Both the position numbers and the translations under genes were made by a program. From NCBI GenBank assembly GCA_019192545.1, contig JAHCMI010000035.1, positions 21,535-85,534 of the forward strand: DNA of 64,000 nucleotides, in the 5' to 3' direction. The DNA is from Rivularia sp. MS3. Lineage in GTDB: Bacteria > Cyanobacteriota > Cyanobacteriia > Cyanobacteriales > Nostocaceae. Each line of letters starts with the position of its first letter. Within the stretch, counting starts at the first letter, position 1. Shown here one piece after another: positions 1 through 8,427 of this stretch. The notes under the pieces are model-generated. The model had not been told where the DNA came from and did no database searches. It worked only from the letters and a program-made list of their open reading frames with translations.

Positions 1-102
1 ATATAACTCAACCAGCATCTAGTCCTGACACGTCGATTTTTGCTCCTGCTATTACTAGTTTTTGGGGAGAAGTGCCTTCATAAAATTCTCACCCATGCCG
101 TC

Positions 103-927
103 TTACTCATTCTTCCGAGCAATAGCTCTTTCAATCAGCACATTAATAGCTTCTGTTGCACAAGCTTTTAAAATTGCAGTAGCTAATCTATTACCTCTAT
201 TTGCAAAATGTTCCCATATCGAGAACCAATCTTTAATTGATAATGCATACACACTTTTAAACCCATGCTTGGTTATAACCCTACATTCGGTAATATCTTT
301 CGACAGATTTAAATCAGATAGGGTTCTTGCCTTCTTAGATGAATAATTAACTAACCAGTCGGGGTCATGTCCAACGCACCTTAATCCTTCCTGGTATTCA
401 ATACGATATTCCCCGCAACGTAAGACTAAAACTTGGATGCTTATATCAGCTTCTATTTCGACAGATAACGGATTAGCTATTTCAACCCAATAATTACCAG
501 AGAAGAAACAAGGGTTGGGCGTATTACCAGATACTGGTTTAAAATTGCATAACGCTTTAATTAAAGAATGCCATTCACGACGAGAAAGCTGCGTGGGGTG
601 TTTATCTAAATCCCCATTCTTCAATAGTGTTGATAAGTAGATTGCTGCTACAGACAAGGGATAAACTTGAACCTCTACACCATTTTCAATTTGTACTGTT
701 AAAGTTTCTAAGCTCTGCGATTCAATAAACGAGCGCACAATGTTTTTTGGCTGACCTACTAATAGTGCCATTTGACGGTCGCTCATAAATAAGGCACCAT
801 TAGGAAGTTGATAAGCTTTCCAGAAAAAATCATGGTAATGCCACGAAGTTGTTGACACTCTGGGTAATTGTTTATCACAATGTTGATGAGCCTTTGGGTT
901 GAAAATTATGCTGTTTGCTTCGTTCAT
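103..927 (-). CDS. Hypothetical plasmid protein, antirepressor-like N-terminal half
   Basis: A 274-residue soluble protein without signal peptide or membrane segment. The segment around residues 45-75 (LFMSDRQMALLVGQPKNIV) reads like the opening of phage/plasmid antirepressor-type regulators, in which a residue that senses an expected element is followed by a short helix-turn-helix-like stretch; this is a weak family impression, not an identification. The C-terminal half (a CGEYRIEYQEGLRCVGHDP segment, then a helical end) is unrecognised. It begins at an ATG with no clear Shine-Dalgarno. It lies downstream of the relaxase on the same strand, separated by 858 bp holding a strong structured element, so it is probably transcribed separately. 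Function unknown; a plasmid-borne regulator is only a guess. Confidence 0.6.
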   Translation of the reverse strand: MNEANSIIFNPKAHQHCDKQLPRVSTTSWHYHDFFWKAYQLPNGALFMSDRQMALLVGQPKNIVRSFIESQSLETLTVQIENGVEVQVYPLSVAAIYLSTLLKNGDLDKHPTQLSRREWHSLIKALCNFKPVSGNTPNPCFFSGNYWVEIANPLSVEIEADISIQVLVLRCGEYRIEYQEGLRCVGHDPDWLVNYSSKKARTLSDLNLSKDITECRVITKHGFKSVYALSIKDWFSIWEHFANRGNRLATAILKACATEAINVLIERAIARKNE

Positions 928-1785
928 AACTACAACTTGTTAACTTTTATCAACAGATTAAATTGAACCAAATTCTAACAATTTGACTTACGAGCTTGTT
1001 CTTAATTGATGATAAATATACCCTGCTTAATGTGTCACAATTCCTCTATAAAAAAATGGGCAGGCTTCCCGTTGTGGGTCGAAGACCCACAACGGACGAG
1101 TCCCTGCATATGAAAACGAGGGCTTTTTTAAAAGCCTGCCCATTTTTTTTAGAAGTACCTCGGAAAAAAACCAGACATATTTGTCCGGTCTTCTGTTCAT
1201 TATCGCTTTAATAATTACTTTTATGAATTAATCAATTCAACAAAGGAGAAAGAGAAAATATCGCCTTAAAAACATACTTTTAATTTTCCTCCCTGGTAGT
1301 AGTTTTCCCCATCAGTTGTGAATTATAAATAGCCCTAACTTTATACAAAATTCAAACTTAATTTCCAGTTAATTCATACTAGCTTAAAAAAATACAGGCT
1401 TCAAATAATTGCAACTCTTAATCTTATTATTCCGAAAAATGAAAATCATGATTCACGTTTCAAGGGATATATTATCTACATAGATTACTTGTATTTTTGG
1501 ATATATACACGTAATCAAAAAATATTATTATTTAAGATATATACGCTTACCATGCATAAAAAATACTGTTATTAGCTTGATAATATATATGTTAAAGCTA
1601 CTTTAAAAAAGAATAAATGTTGCTGCTAGTATTCTCTATGCATTTAATAACGCTTGTATAGGTACCCTTTATGATATCTGTAATTTTCCCTGTAGCGCTT
1701 ATAAGTATATGGTCATTTAAATCACTGGTTTTACTGAATTTTTACCAATCGAGTTAAATTTAAATTGAATACAGCAATTATGATG
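928..1785. other. Gene-free AT-rich region with one structured element
   Basis: This 858-bp gap separates the relaxase stop codon from the 274-residue gene, both on the minus strand. It holds the nested inverted-repeat element at 1050-1149 and an imperfect small palindrome at about 1171-1188 (CCAGACATATTTGTCCGG). The rest (1200-1785) is very AT-rich with short poly-A/T and TATATAC-like runs. I find no convincing coding frame: the one open frame across 996-1211 runs through both arms of the hairpin and is rejected. No iterons are obvious. Confidence 0.6.
1050..1149. other. Nested inverted-repeat element (terminator- or attenuator-like)
   Basis: Two perfect 18-bp arms at 1050-1067 and 1132-1149 contain an A-run then TGGGCAGGCTT and its complement, so each strand ends the stem in a T-run. 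Inside lies a second perfect 12-bp hairpin (CCGTTGTGGGTC, loop GAA) at 1069-1095 and a weaker one at about 1101-1123. The outer arm can alternatively pair locally (GGCTTT with AAAGCC, 1121-1136), so two exclusive folds are possible. It could be the bidirectional terminator of the relaxase, a leader attenuator for the 103-927 gene, or a structured RNA. Confidence 0.6.
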
Positions 1786-3366
1786 CTAATAGTCTAAAAT
1801 TTGCTGTTTATCTATTGAAAAATATTTAGCATTGGGGAGAATTTTGCTTATGGAATTAAATCTTTTTTGTGACATTTCAACAACTATTTTTGATATATTC
1901 TTGAGATATTCGGATGGTAATGATGCATTTTCATCATCAATAGTCAAATAAAGCGTTCTATGTTTGTGAGGTGCGTTACGTACCATAATCTTGAGTGCAT
2001 CTGTTGGGGAAGAATTTATAACTGCTGTTTCTATCAATTCACTATTATCTCCACCTACACTCAAATGAAACCAGCCCCTCGAACGGTAGCTATCCGAATA
2101 AATAGTAAACTTGTTTTCGCTATTTTTTAAAGAATATAAATAAGCTCCAGTTGTTCCCCCATCTAAATTTCGAGCTATAAATACTGCATTACAATTAGTA
2201 TCTGCATATAATAAACCTCTTTGTTGTAGAGTTTTTAAGAGTTTGCGAGGGATGGAATGCTTTTGATTAAGGTAATATTCGACTTCATTAAAGTTCTTAG
2301 AGCAAGCTTCGGGTGGTACGAATGTAGACAAAGGAGTTCGTCGTGCAATATTTAAAGCATGATTGGAAACTGCATTAAGCATACCTGTTTCACTAAATCT
2401 ATCGCGCAACCAAATTATTGCGTCATCGAGGTTGCACTTATTCGCGTCCATGACCAAAGACAATGGATTATCTGAATGCTTATATTGCAAAAGTCCTAGT
2501 TCATAAGCAACTTCAGATGACGGTATGTCTTGTCTGTACTTCTTTGTTTTAAATAGCTGTAATTCTAAATCCAACTGCTGTCGTAGTTTTTCGCTTGCAG
2601 ATGCGGTTTGTTTCCATTGTGCGAGTTGTTCAAGAATATGCTGACGCTCCATTAATTGATGATTAATTATTTCAAATTGTGAACTTAATAATTCAATTAT
2701 CCTTTGTCTGTATACTTCGCTGGCTTCTTGAGCTTGTGGTTGAGGAAGACACTGTTCCAAATCTAGTAATTGAGAATCTTGATTTACAGCACTATAGTAT
2801 TTCTTGACTTTGGTGTAAGTAGCAACACTTCCTTTAACACCACGCACTATTCCCAAATGTTCGACAGCATTAGCAAAACTATCTTGTAGCTGGTGCATTT
2901 TCGCTCTAGTACCGAATAAAGCTTTACAGTTGAGTTTTCCTCGTTCATCTAACGGTACTAGATAAGCATGAATGTGAGGTGTCATCTCATCAAGATGTAA
3001 TTCCGCTTTTACTATGCGATCGCCCCAAGAATCATCTAACCATTTAATAACTGCGTCCACAAAACCATCCAAACGATTTTTGTCATAACTCCCACCTTGA
3101 CTTACCTTATCGGAACGGAAGTATTCTGCGCTAGCACTCAGCAACATCTCCACTGTTAAAACAGCATCAGAACGGTATTTTTGAGGACCAATTTTATTTT
3201 TTACCTTTGAAACTAAATCAAGGTTGTCATAATCTCCGACTACTTCTAAGTTTTTTATCTGGAGATTAGCATTAGGTGTATATACTTCTCTTGTAGTGTG
3301 AGCTTCACTGCGAGCCAAAGCTCCCCAAGATTTTATCTTTTGAATTCGACATACCGTGAAAGCCAT
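1786..3366 (-). CDS. MobV-family relaxase with C-terminal DUF3991/Toprim-like region
   Basis: Relaxases of this family nick one strand at oriT and remain attached to it during plasmid mobilisation. The N-terminal 200 residues match Mob_Pre/MobV. Residues 124-133 carry the metal-binding motif HLDEMTPHIH, followed by AYLVPLDERGKLN, typical of the family. Residues about 210-280 are helical. Residues about 290-526 look like a DUF3991 segment (FVPPEACSKNF... to GTTGAYLYS) and then a degenerate Toprim-like segment: SSPTDAL stands where active Toprim domains have E-x-P-x-DAL, so the catalytic Glu appears to be Ser. The start ATG is the first possible one. Typical MobV proteins lack the Toprim-like tail. 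No mobilisation accessory genes adjoin it. Confidence 0.85.
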   Translation of the reverse strand: MAFTVCRIQKIKSWGALARSEAHTTREVYTPNANLQIKNLEVVGDYDNLDLVSKVKNKIGPQKYRSDAVLTVEMLLSASAEYFRSDKVSQGGSYDKNRLDGFVDAVIKWLDDSWGDRIVKAELHLDEMTPHIHAYLVPLDERGKLNCKALFGTRAKMHQLQDSFANAVEHLGIVRGVKGSVATYTKVKKYYSAVNQDSQLLDLEQCLPQPQAQEASEVYRQRIIELLSSQFEIINHQLMERQHILEQLAQWKQTASASEKLRQQLDLELQLFKTKKYRQDIPSSEVAYELGLLQYKHSDNPLSLVMDANKCNLDDAIIWLRDRFSETGMLNAVSNHALNIARRTPLSTFVPPEACSKNFNEVEYYLNQKHSIPRKLLKTLQQRGLLYADTNCNAVFIARNLDGGTTGAYLYSLKNSENKFTIYSDSYRSRGWFHLSVGGDNSELIETAVINSSPTDALKIMVRNAPHKHRTLYLTIDDENASLPSEYLKNISKIVVEMSQKRFNSISKILPNAKYFSIDKQQILDY

Positions 3367-4316
3367 ATTTTTATTTTAGAAAATAATAACAATTAATTTT
3401 ATTTACTGTTATCGCATCTATCTATAAGCCTGGAGAATTAGTGTCCAAAAATATCTAAAAATAGCCAAAAAATATATCTTTATGATTACGTAACTCAGAT
3501 AATAAATACGTAGCCTTTACATCATATATATTGTGTATAAAGACTGATAAACTCTTACTTATCTAGTTTTTGGAGTTAACATATAAAACACCTCGATATT
3601 GCTAAAACTAGTAAATATACAGAAAATAATTTTAAGATTAAATCTTCTATATAAATGCACAGAAATCAAAACAGAATTATAACAATATAAATTGATATAA
3701 ATCCCACTATTAATGCTTTTATACCGATTATTTTCGATATTTTTTGCCTAAGTATGTTATCTATCTTTAGTTGTATTGCACTCTTTAGTCTTGGTTTGCT
3801 AACAAGGTAATTAATAAGATGAAGGATTGAAGCAACGAGGCAGAAAGAGCTTTCTTGAATAATTGATGCTATTAGCAAAGTTAATCAGTGTGCAGTGCTA
3901 GTAAACTAAAATTTCGGAAATAAAGAACTATGACTAATTTGATTTTGAACTTAATTTCCTCTTCGTTATTTTCCACTCATCCTTCAAAACAAAGGTGTAG
4001 TGTGTTTCACCTTTATATCGGGTAAAAAGCCCGAATATGTTTAATGGTACTTCTAAAACTCGAATTGAATATTGTTTCAAACCACTACCGAAATTTATTG
4101 TTGCCCGTGTACCTTTAATCGCTTAAACCTTTTTCTAATAGTATTTTGACAGATTTAACATCTTTAAATTAGTTAGAAGCCGTAAAAAGGAATTGTAAGG
4201 AAAACTAAGATGATTAAGGGCTAAAAAACAATAAGTTTCACTAATGATCGACCTTTCATATCCTTAGTATTCCTTTATTTTCCTACCAAAAAATGCATTT
4301 TTGTAAACAAAATTCC
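3367..4316. other. Gene-poor region between relaxase and parM-like gene
   Basis: A 950-bp AT-rich stretch upstream of both the minus-strand relaxase and the plus-strand ParM-like gene, so promoters for both should be here. It contains the oriT candidate at 3515-3542. A TTGACA hexamer at 4146-4151 could be the -35 of the parM promoter, with only a poor -10. An open frame at 3666-3878 (minus, TTG start, two hydrophobic segments) is possible but unsupported. No repeated centromere-like array is obvious by eye. Confidence 0.5.
3515..3542 (-). other. Candidate oriT of the MobV relaxase
   Basis: An imperfect inverted repeat (CTTTA at 3515-3519, TAAAG at 3538-3542) surrounds ATATATTGTGTATAAAG, about 150 bp upstream of the relaxase start. 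MobV origins of the pMV158 type usually lie just 5' of mob and combine CTTTAT/ATAAAG arms with an AGTGTG-TTATAC nick region. Position and partial resemblance are the only support. Confidence 0.25.
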
Positions 4317-5423
4317 ATGAGTAAAAACACTCAACGAAAAAATAGTTCTGAACTGTTAATTCTGGCTTTGGATTTTGGAGGAAGTTCAACCAAAGGTATT
4401 TATTCCACTTCAATACAGAATCAAACAGCATCCCTAGTAATGGAACCAGAGGTAGTAAAAATTTCTCTTGATTCAGTTGCTTCCCAAATACTGGGAGTAA
4501 CCGAACCAGAAAATGCTGCATGGGTTAACTATATGGGTGAAACCTTTGCTGTGGGATACTTGGCTAAGAATAAATATTATGCAAACCAGGGATTGAAAGA
4601 ATTGAAATATGAGCGTGCGATCGCCAAAACATTAGCTTTCGTTTGGGCTATCTCGGAGAAACTTCAGTTAGGACAAAAATTTCGACTGGCTCTTATTTGT
4701 TTGCTACCACCAGGTGAATTTGAGAATAGAGATAGTTTTCATAAAAATCTTCAAGCAATACTTGCTGGTTTCATAACACCAACAGGAAAAATCCAGGTTA
4801 AATTAACCGAATTCAAGTGCTTACCCGAAGGTGCGGGAATATATCTTGCTTACCAAAAGAAGCTAGGACAGCAAATTAAAACTAAAACTATTGCGTTAGT
4901 GATGGTGGGTTATAGAAATGCATCGGTGTTAATAAGCGATAAGGGAATAGTTGCACCTGACGGGAAGACCTCCGATTTAGGGATGATTCGATTATTAGAA
5001 AAAGTTGTTGCAAAAACTTCCGGGCAAAATGCTTCACAGTTAGCTCCTGCTATAGTTGCTGCTGGTAGCGATATTTCTACCACTCCTCTAACAAAGTTGT
5101 TGAAAAGTAAGAAGAACGTCAACAAACGGCATGAATTGATGCAAATACAACAGGCTATAAAGCTTGCTAGGAGTGAGTATACAGATGTTCTTACAAGCTG
5201 GTTAGACCAAGTAGTTGCCCGAAACTTGGTTTCTGAAGTCTTGTTTTGCGGCGGAACCGCTGACTATATGAGAAGAGAGCTAAATTCTCATTATTCTGGA
5301 ATACCCTGTTTGTGGGGAGTTGGAACAAATATTCCATCACAGGTTGATAGTTTTGGCTTAGGGAGTCGTTTAGCTGATGTTTACAGCGTATTTTTATATT
5401 TTTCGCAACGTATAGGCAATTAG
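4317..5423 (+). CDS. parM: ParM/StbA-like actin-fold plasmid segregation ATPase
   Basis: Predicted actin-like ATPase that would polymerise to push sister plasmids apart. With the ATG at 4317 as residue 1 the protein has 368 residues. Phosphate-1 motif LALDFGGSSTKG is at about 16-27, a phosphate-2-like segment (ALVMVGYRNASVLIS) lies near the middle, and the adenosine motif FCGGTADYMRREL near the C-terminus. I chose this ATG over one 24 bp upstream because the extra residues (MHFCKQNS) are atypical; neither has a strong ribosome-binding site. The 5432 gene begins 8 bp after the stop, as expected for a parMR-type pair. The subfamily is closer to cyanobacterial/Alp-like ParM relatives than to R1 ParM. 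Confidence 0.75.
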   Translation: MSKNTQRKNSSELLILALDFGGSSTKGIYSTSIQNQTASLVMEPEVVKISLDSVASQILGVTEPENAAWVNYMGETFAVGYLAKNKYYANQGLKELKYERAIAKTLAFVWAISEKLQLGQKFRLALICLLPPGEFENRDSFHKNLQAILAGFITPTGKIQVKLTEFKCLPEGAGIYLAYQKKLGQQIKTKTIALVMVGYRNASVLISDKGIVAPDGKTSDLGMIRLLEKVVAKTSGQNASQLAPAIVAAGSDISTTPLTKLLKSKKNVNKRHELMQIQQAIKLARSEYTDVLTSWLDQVVARNLVSEVLFCGGTADYMRRELNSHYSGIPCLWGVGTNIPSQVDSFGLGSRLADVYSVFLYFSQRIGN

Positions 5424-5431
5424 TCAAAAAA

Positions 5432-5815
5432 ATGGTTAGACAGATGGATTTTCGTTGGCGTTATCAACCACGCAAAACAGTAGATGTTCAGTTGATGAAA
5501 TATATTCAGTCCAATCTGATGATGGGTAAAACCCAAATGATGCTTTTAGCGGTACGCTCGTTTTGGTTAACTCATGCTGTGGCTGATTACTCCGAGGATA
5601 AAAAAGAAGTACAGCGGATAGCTCGAAATTGTATACAAGTTTTGAGAAAACAAACACAAGAGATTATTGAGCTAGCAGGATTAGAAGATGTTTCTGCTCC
5701 AAAATTAATTCATTATCCATCAACACCATTTTCTCGGAGTAAAGACTTTCATTTGGACGATAACAATACAGAAAATAATGTTTACGATGATGCTGGATTA
5801 AGTAACTTTATGTAG
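5432..5815 (+). CDS. Small hypothetical protein, possible ParR-like adaptor
   Basis: A 127-residue basic-then-acidic protein directly downstream of the ParM-like gene. Residues about 12-50 (KTVDVQLMKYIQ... MMLLAVRSFWL) have the beta-strand/helix/helix pattern of ribbon-helix-helix proteins. The C-terminal 30 residues are acidic and likely disordered (DDNNTENN). In type II partition loci the gene after parM encodes the centromere-binding ParR, often RHH with an acidic tail that touches ParM. That role is inferred from position and shape only; no sequence identity to ParR is claimed. Confidence 0.55.
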   Translation: MVRQMDFRWRYQPRKTVDVQLMKYIQSNLMMGKTQMMLLAVRSFWLTHAVADYSEDKKEVQRIARNCIQVLRKQTQEIIELAGLEDVSAPKLIHYPSTPFSRSKDFHLDDNNTENNVYDDAGLSNFM

Positions 5816-5841
5816 CAATAATTTTTCAAATAGGTAATTTC

Positions 5842-6837
5842 ATGAGCTATAGAAAATCTAAAAAGAAAAGAACACAAAATACTATATCAACTATTCAAAA
5901 AGATATGCAAGTAGAGAATAATGGTCAAAAGTTAAATATGGATAACAATCAAGTATCAAGTAATGAAAAAGTAGAGGATTGGGATAAAGAAATTGATGGT
6001 AATGAAATTGCTCAAGAAGTTACAGAAACTCCAATTAATGAAGAATTAAAGGCAGAACCTATTAAAAGTAATTATAACAGCGAAGAAAAGCAGCAAGCAT
6101 CAACTAATGGTTCTGTGAGAGTAAATAAAGAAAATACCTTCAAAGAACCAACAATTATTCATCTTATTGATGGAGAAAAAGGGGGGTGCGGTAAATCGTT
6201 TTTTAGTAGGACATTTATTGAATACTGTAATTCCATCGCTTACGATATTGCAATTGTAGATGCTGATATTAGTAACAAAGATATAGCTACAATTTATCCC
6301 TCTGTTGAAGTTGCTTTCTTCAGCGATGATGAAAAGCTGGCATTTCAAGCCGATAAAATATTCGATTTAGCTTTTGAAAAATCTGTACTTGTTAATTTAC
6401 CCGCTCAGGTTTATTCCAATGTTACTGATTGGATACAACGTAATGATTTAGTCAATTTGGGTAAGGATAATTCAATTAAATTTATTAAATGGTTTGTTTG
6501 TATGGGAGGGATTGACTCAGTGAATTTCTTTCTTAAATCACTGGATGATTTCGGAAATGACATTGTTCATGTATTTGTGAGAAATCAAGGATTATGCGAT
6601 GAATGGGAGTATATAAATGAGATGCCAAAATTTAAACAAGCTATTAGCGACCATGACTTTATTATCATGGATTTCCCTAAGTTTCCATTCTGGGAACGTA
6701 ATATGATTGACCGTTTAGGGATAACTTTCGATATGGCGATCGCACATCCGGAACTCAAAGTTATTCCCAAACAGCGGGTGAAAAATTTTCTAAAAGTGGC
6801 TTATGCTTCCTTAGCTGCGACGGAGTTAATTCAATGA
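5842..6837 (+). CDS. ParA/MinD-like deviant-Walker ATPase with disordered N-terminus
   Basis: SIMIBI-class ATPase. Residues 111-119 carry the deviant Walker A box GEKGGCGKS with the signature lysine (K113) plus K118/S119. A DADISNKD segment follows at about 135-142, and a Walker-B-like stretch FIIMDFPKF lies near residue 274. The first about 100 residues are low-complexity, rich in N, E, K and S, and likely disordered, which is unusual for ParA. An AGGT precedes the ATG. The downstream gene overlaps by 4 bp (ATGA), implying translational coupling. It may act in plasmid positioning or mobilisation; the exact role is unknown. Confidence 0.7.
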   Translation: MSYRKSKKKRTQNTISTIQKDMQVENNGQKLNMDNNQVSSNEKVEDWDKEIDGNEIAQEVTETPINEELKAEPIKSNYNSEEKQQASTNGSVRVNKENTFKEPTIIHLIDGEKGGCGKSFFSRTFIEYCNSIAYDIAIVDADISNKDIATIYPSVEVAFFSDDEKLAFQADKIFDLAFEKSVLVNLPAQVYSNVTDWIQRNDLVNLGKDNSIKFIKWFVCMGGIDSVNFFLKSLDDFGNDIVHVFVRNQGLCDEWEYINEMPKFKQAISDHDFIIMDFPKFPFWERNMIDRLGITFDMAIAHPELKVIPKQRVKNFLKVAYASLAATELIQ

Positions 6838-7556
6838 GTACGAGTGATGATTCTAAAAGTAAAGAACAAACACCAAAAACTCCGGATGAGTTACTTGCTG
6901 AAGCCTTGAAAGGTAAGAGTGAAGAGTTTAAGCAGCGAGTGGTGGATTTCGCTTTTAGAAGTGGTTTATCAAAAGATGACCCATTATTTCTGATAATGGT
7001 TGCTACCGGACAATTGGAAGTGATGCTCGAAGATGCACCTAAAACTTTGCAAGTACTGTTTAAAACTTGGAATCAAGATTTAGCTAAGAATCTGGAAATA
7101 GTAGAACAAGTTGCTGTTCAAAGACAAAAAGTTGCAATAAATCGAGCGGCACAGGCTTTAATTCATGAATCTTTGGTACGTGAAGGTCGAAATATTATCA
7201 ATTCTATTTATCCGGCTGCTATCGTATTCTTTCTTATCTTTGGAGCGGGTTTTATAGGTGGAGTAACGATACCACCTTGGATTGTAGGTATGTTGGGAAA
7301 AGGATACAGCTTAGTGAAATCTAATAATTTAACTTGGGACGAGCTGAACGCGATGAAATGGGCTATGTCAAGTGAGGGAAAATTTGCGAAAGACTTGATT
7401 GATTGGAATCGCGGTTATTTGGAAAATGGAGAATGTCTCAAAGATGCTCAAAAGTTGGGTGTGACTTTATCGCAATATAACCGCAAAGCCAGGTTAGGAT
7501 TCTGCACCATATGGGTAGTTCCACCAGATAAACGTAAATTTGCTCCTCAAAACTAA
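6834..7556 (+). CDS. Membrane-anchored partner of the ParA-like ATPase, unknown function
   Basis: 240 residues: a hydrophilic N-terminal part (1-60), a helical, probably coiled-coil segment (75-120), one or two membrane-spanning stretches (about 125-155, IYPAAIVFFLIFGAGFIGG then IPPWIVGMLGKG) and a soluble C-terminal 85 residues. It overlaps the preceding ATPase by 4 bp and so is very likely its functional partner. I do not recognise an experimentally defined family. A coupled deviant-Walker ATPase and membrane protein suggests anchoring of DNA or protein to the membrane, but this is inference. Confidence 0.6.
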   Translation: MSTSDDSKSKEQTPKTPDELLAEALKGKSEEFKQRVVDFAFRSGLSKDDPLFLIMVATGQLEVMLEDAPKTLQVLFKTWNQDLAKNLEIVEQVAVQRQKVAINRAAQALIHESLVREGRNIINSIYPAAIVFFLIFGAGFIGGVTIPPWIVGMLGKGYSLVKSNNLTWDELNAMKWAMSSEGKFAKDLIDWNRGYLENGECLKDAQKLGVTLSQYNRKARLGFCTIWVVPPDKRKFAPQN

Positions 7557-7584
7557 CAATTAAGTTTCAAATCAAATTTTCTAC

Positions 7585-7863
7585 TCACAACCACCAATAG
7601 TATTGGTCAGCTCGATAAAATTCTCCGGTATAACCATCGAAAATTAATTCTTGAGATGATTCTATATCTTCGGCTTCAAATTCACTATTGATTGCAGCAG
7701 TTTTGTGAGATTTTCTTGCACTCGGTCTTTCAGCCCAAAGGTGTTTATGGTAGCAACGCTTGCAAACAGTTCCATCTGAGTTTTTGTAACGCCAGGTAGG
7801 ATTTTTCTTACATATTCTGCACAAAGACTGTTTCCGTCGTTTTGACTTTCCTTTTTTGGTCAT
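7585..7863 (-). CDS. Small zinc-finger-like protein
   Basis: 92 residues with a strongly basic N-terminus (KKGKSKRRK). It carries a four-cysteine knuckle C15-x2-C18 ... C34-x2-C37, the usual spacing of a treble-clef/zinc-ribbon. The C-terminal half is acidic and ends in aromatic residues (YYWW). It probably binds zinc and nucleic acid. It converges on the membrane-protein gene and is followed upstream on the same strand by another small gene (7917-8123), 53 bp apart. Confidence 0.6.
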   Translation of the reverse strand: MTKKGKSKRRKQSLCRICKKNPTWRYKNSDGTVCKRCYHKHLWAERPSARKSHKTAAINSEFEAEDIESSQELIFDGYTGEFYRADQYYWWL

Positions 7864-7916
7864 TTTCCGTACATCTCACTCGAATAGAGAGCATTTGCCG
7901 TTAAATCGCATTCATA

Positions 7917-8123
7917 TCAAAACTCTGTGTAATATTTATCCCAATATTCCTGGGATTTAGCATTCTTTCTCGTTTCTTCTTCATCTCTAGCTGCTTCTTT
8001 TTTACGTTCTTCTATTGAGGGGTCATAAAAATCATCATAGTTCGCATACCCCTCACTCAGAAGTTCATCCGGTGTCATCGATGAAACTATCTGATATCTA
8101 CTTGTTTTTGGCTGATTACTCAT
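7917..8123 (-). CDS. Small acidic hypothetical protein
   Basis: 68 residues, highly charged, predicted helical (ERKKEAARDEEETRKNAKSQEYWDKYY), starting at an ATG. No cysteines, signal peptide or membrane segment. It lies immediately upstream of the small zinc-finger gene on the same strand and may be co-transcribed with it. Not recognised. Confidence 0.45.
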   Translation of the reverse strand: MSNQPKTSRYQIVSSMTPDELLSEGYANYDDFYDPSIEERKKEAARDEEETRKNAKSQEYWDKYYTEF

Positions 8124-8209
8124 TTATCTACCAACATTAAGATACTAGTCTCTATTTTAGTTGACATATAGTAATTGCGTATCAACAAATATGAAGGGCA
8201 GTAGAAAGT

Positions 8210-8390
8210 AGGCAGTGGGCAGTAGTGACTCCATAAATTGCAGAAGTGGGGTTTTAAAGCCTGGACGTATTTTTCCTATTACTACGCCCGACGGAAAAAA
8301 TATTGCCCTGGATTCATAATTAATGATGTCTTTAAACCCCGCATTGACCGTTCTTTTACTAGTTTTACCACTGCCGACTGCCCACTGCCT
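8210..8390. repeat. MITE-like inverted repeat
   Basis: Perfect 14-bp arms AGGCAGTGGGCAGT (8210-8223) and its complement (8377-8390) bound about 180 bp. A second nested, imperfect pair (GGGGTTTTAAAG near 8248 and CTTTAAACCCC near 8330) lies inside. No convincing gene lies inside or in the rest of the 8124-8427 gap. This resembles small non-coding mobile or STRR-derived repeats common between cyanobacterial genes. Confidence 0.5.
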
Positions 8391-8427
8391 TTATTGGTAA
8401 AGAAAATTTCGACTCCACAAACTAACT

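Noticed and set aside
1050..1149. Hammerhead or similar self-cleaving ribozyme
   Set aside because: The three-way fold is suggestive, but the invariant CUGAUGA and GAAA core segments are not in the junctions on either strand.
996..1211. Open frame of 71 codons on the plus strand
   Set aside because: It runs straight through both arms of a perfect nested hairpin and has no ribosome-binding site or recognisable composition.
3666..3878. 70-codon hydrophobic frame on the minus strand
   Set aside because: It starts at TTG without a ribosome-binding site, and its hydrophobicity is expected from AT-rich DNA.
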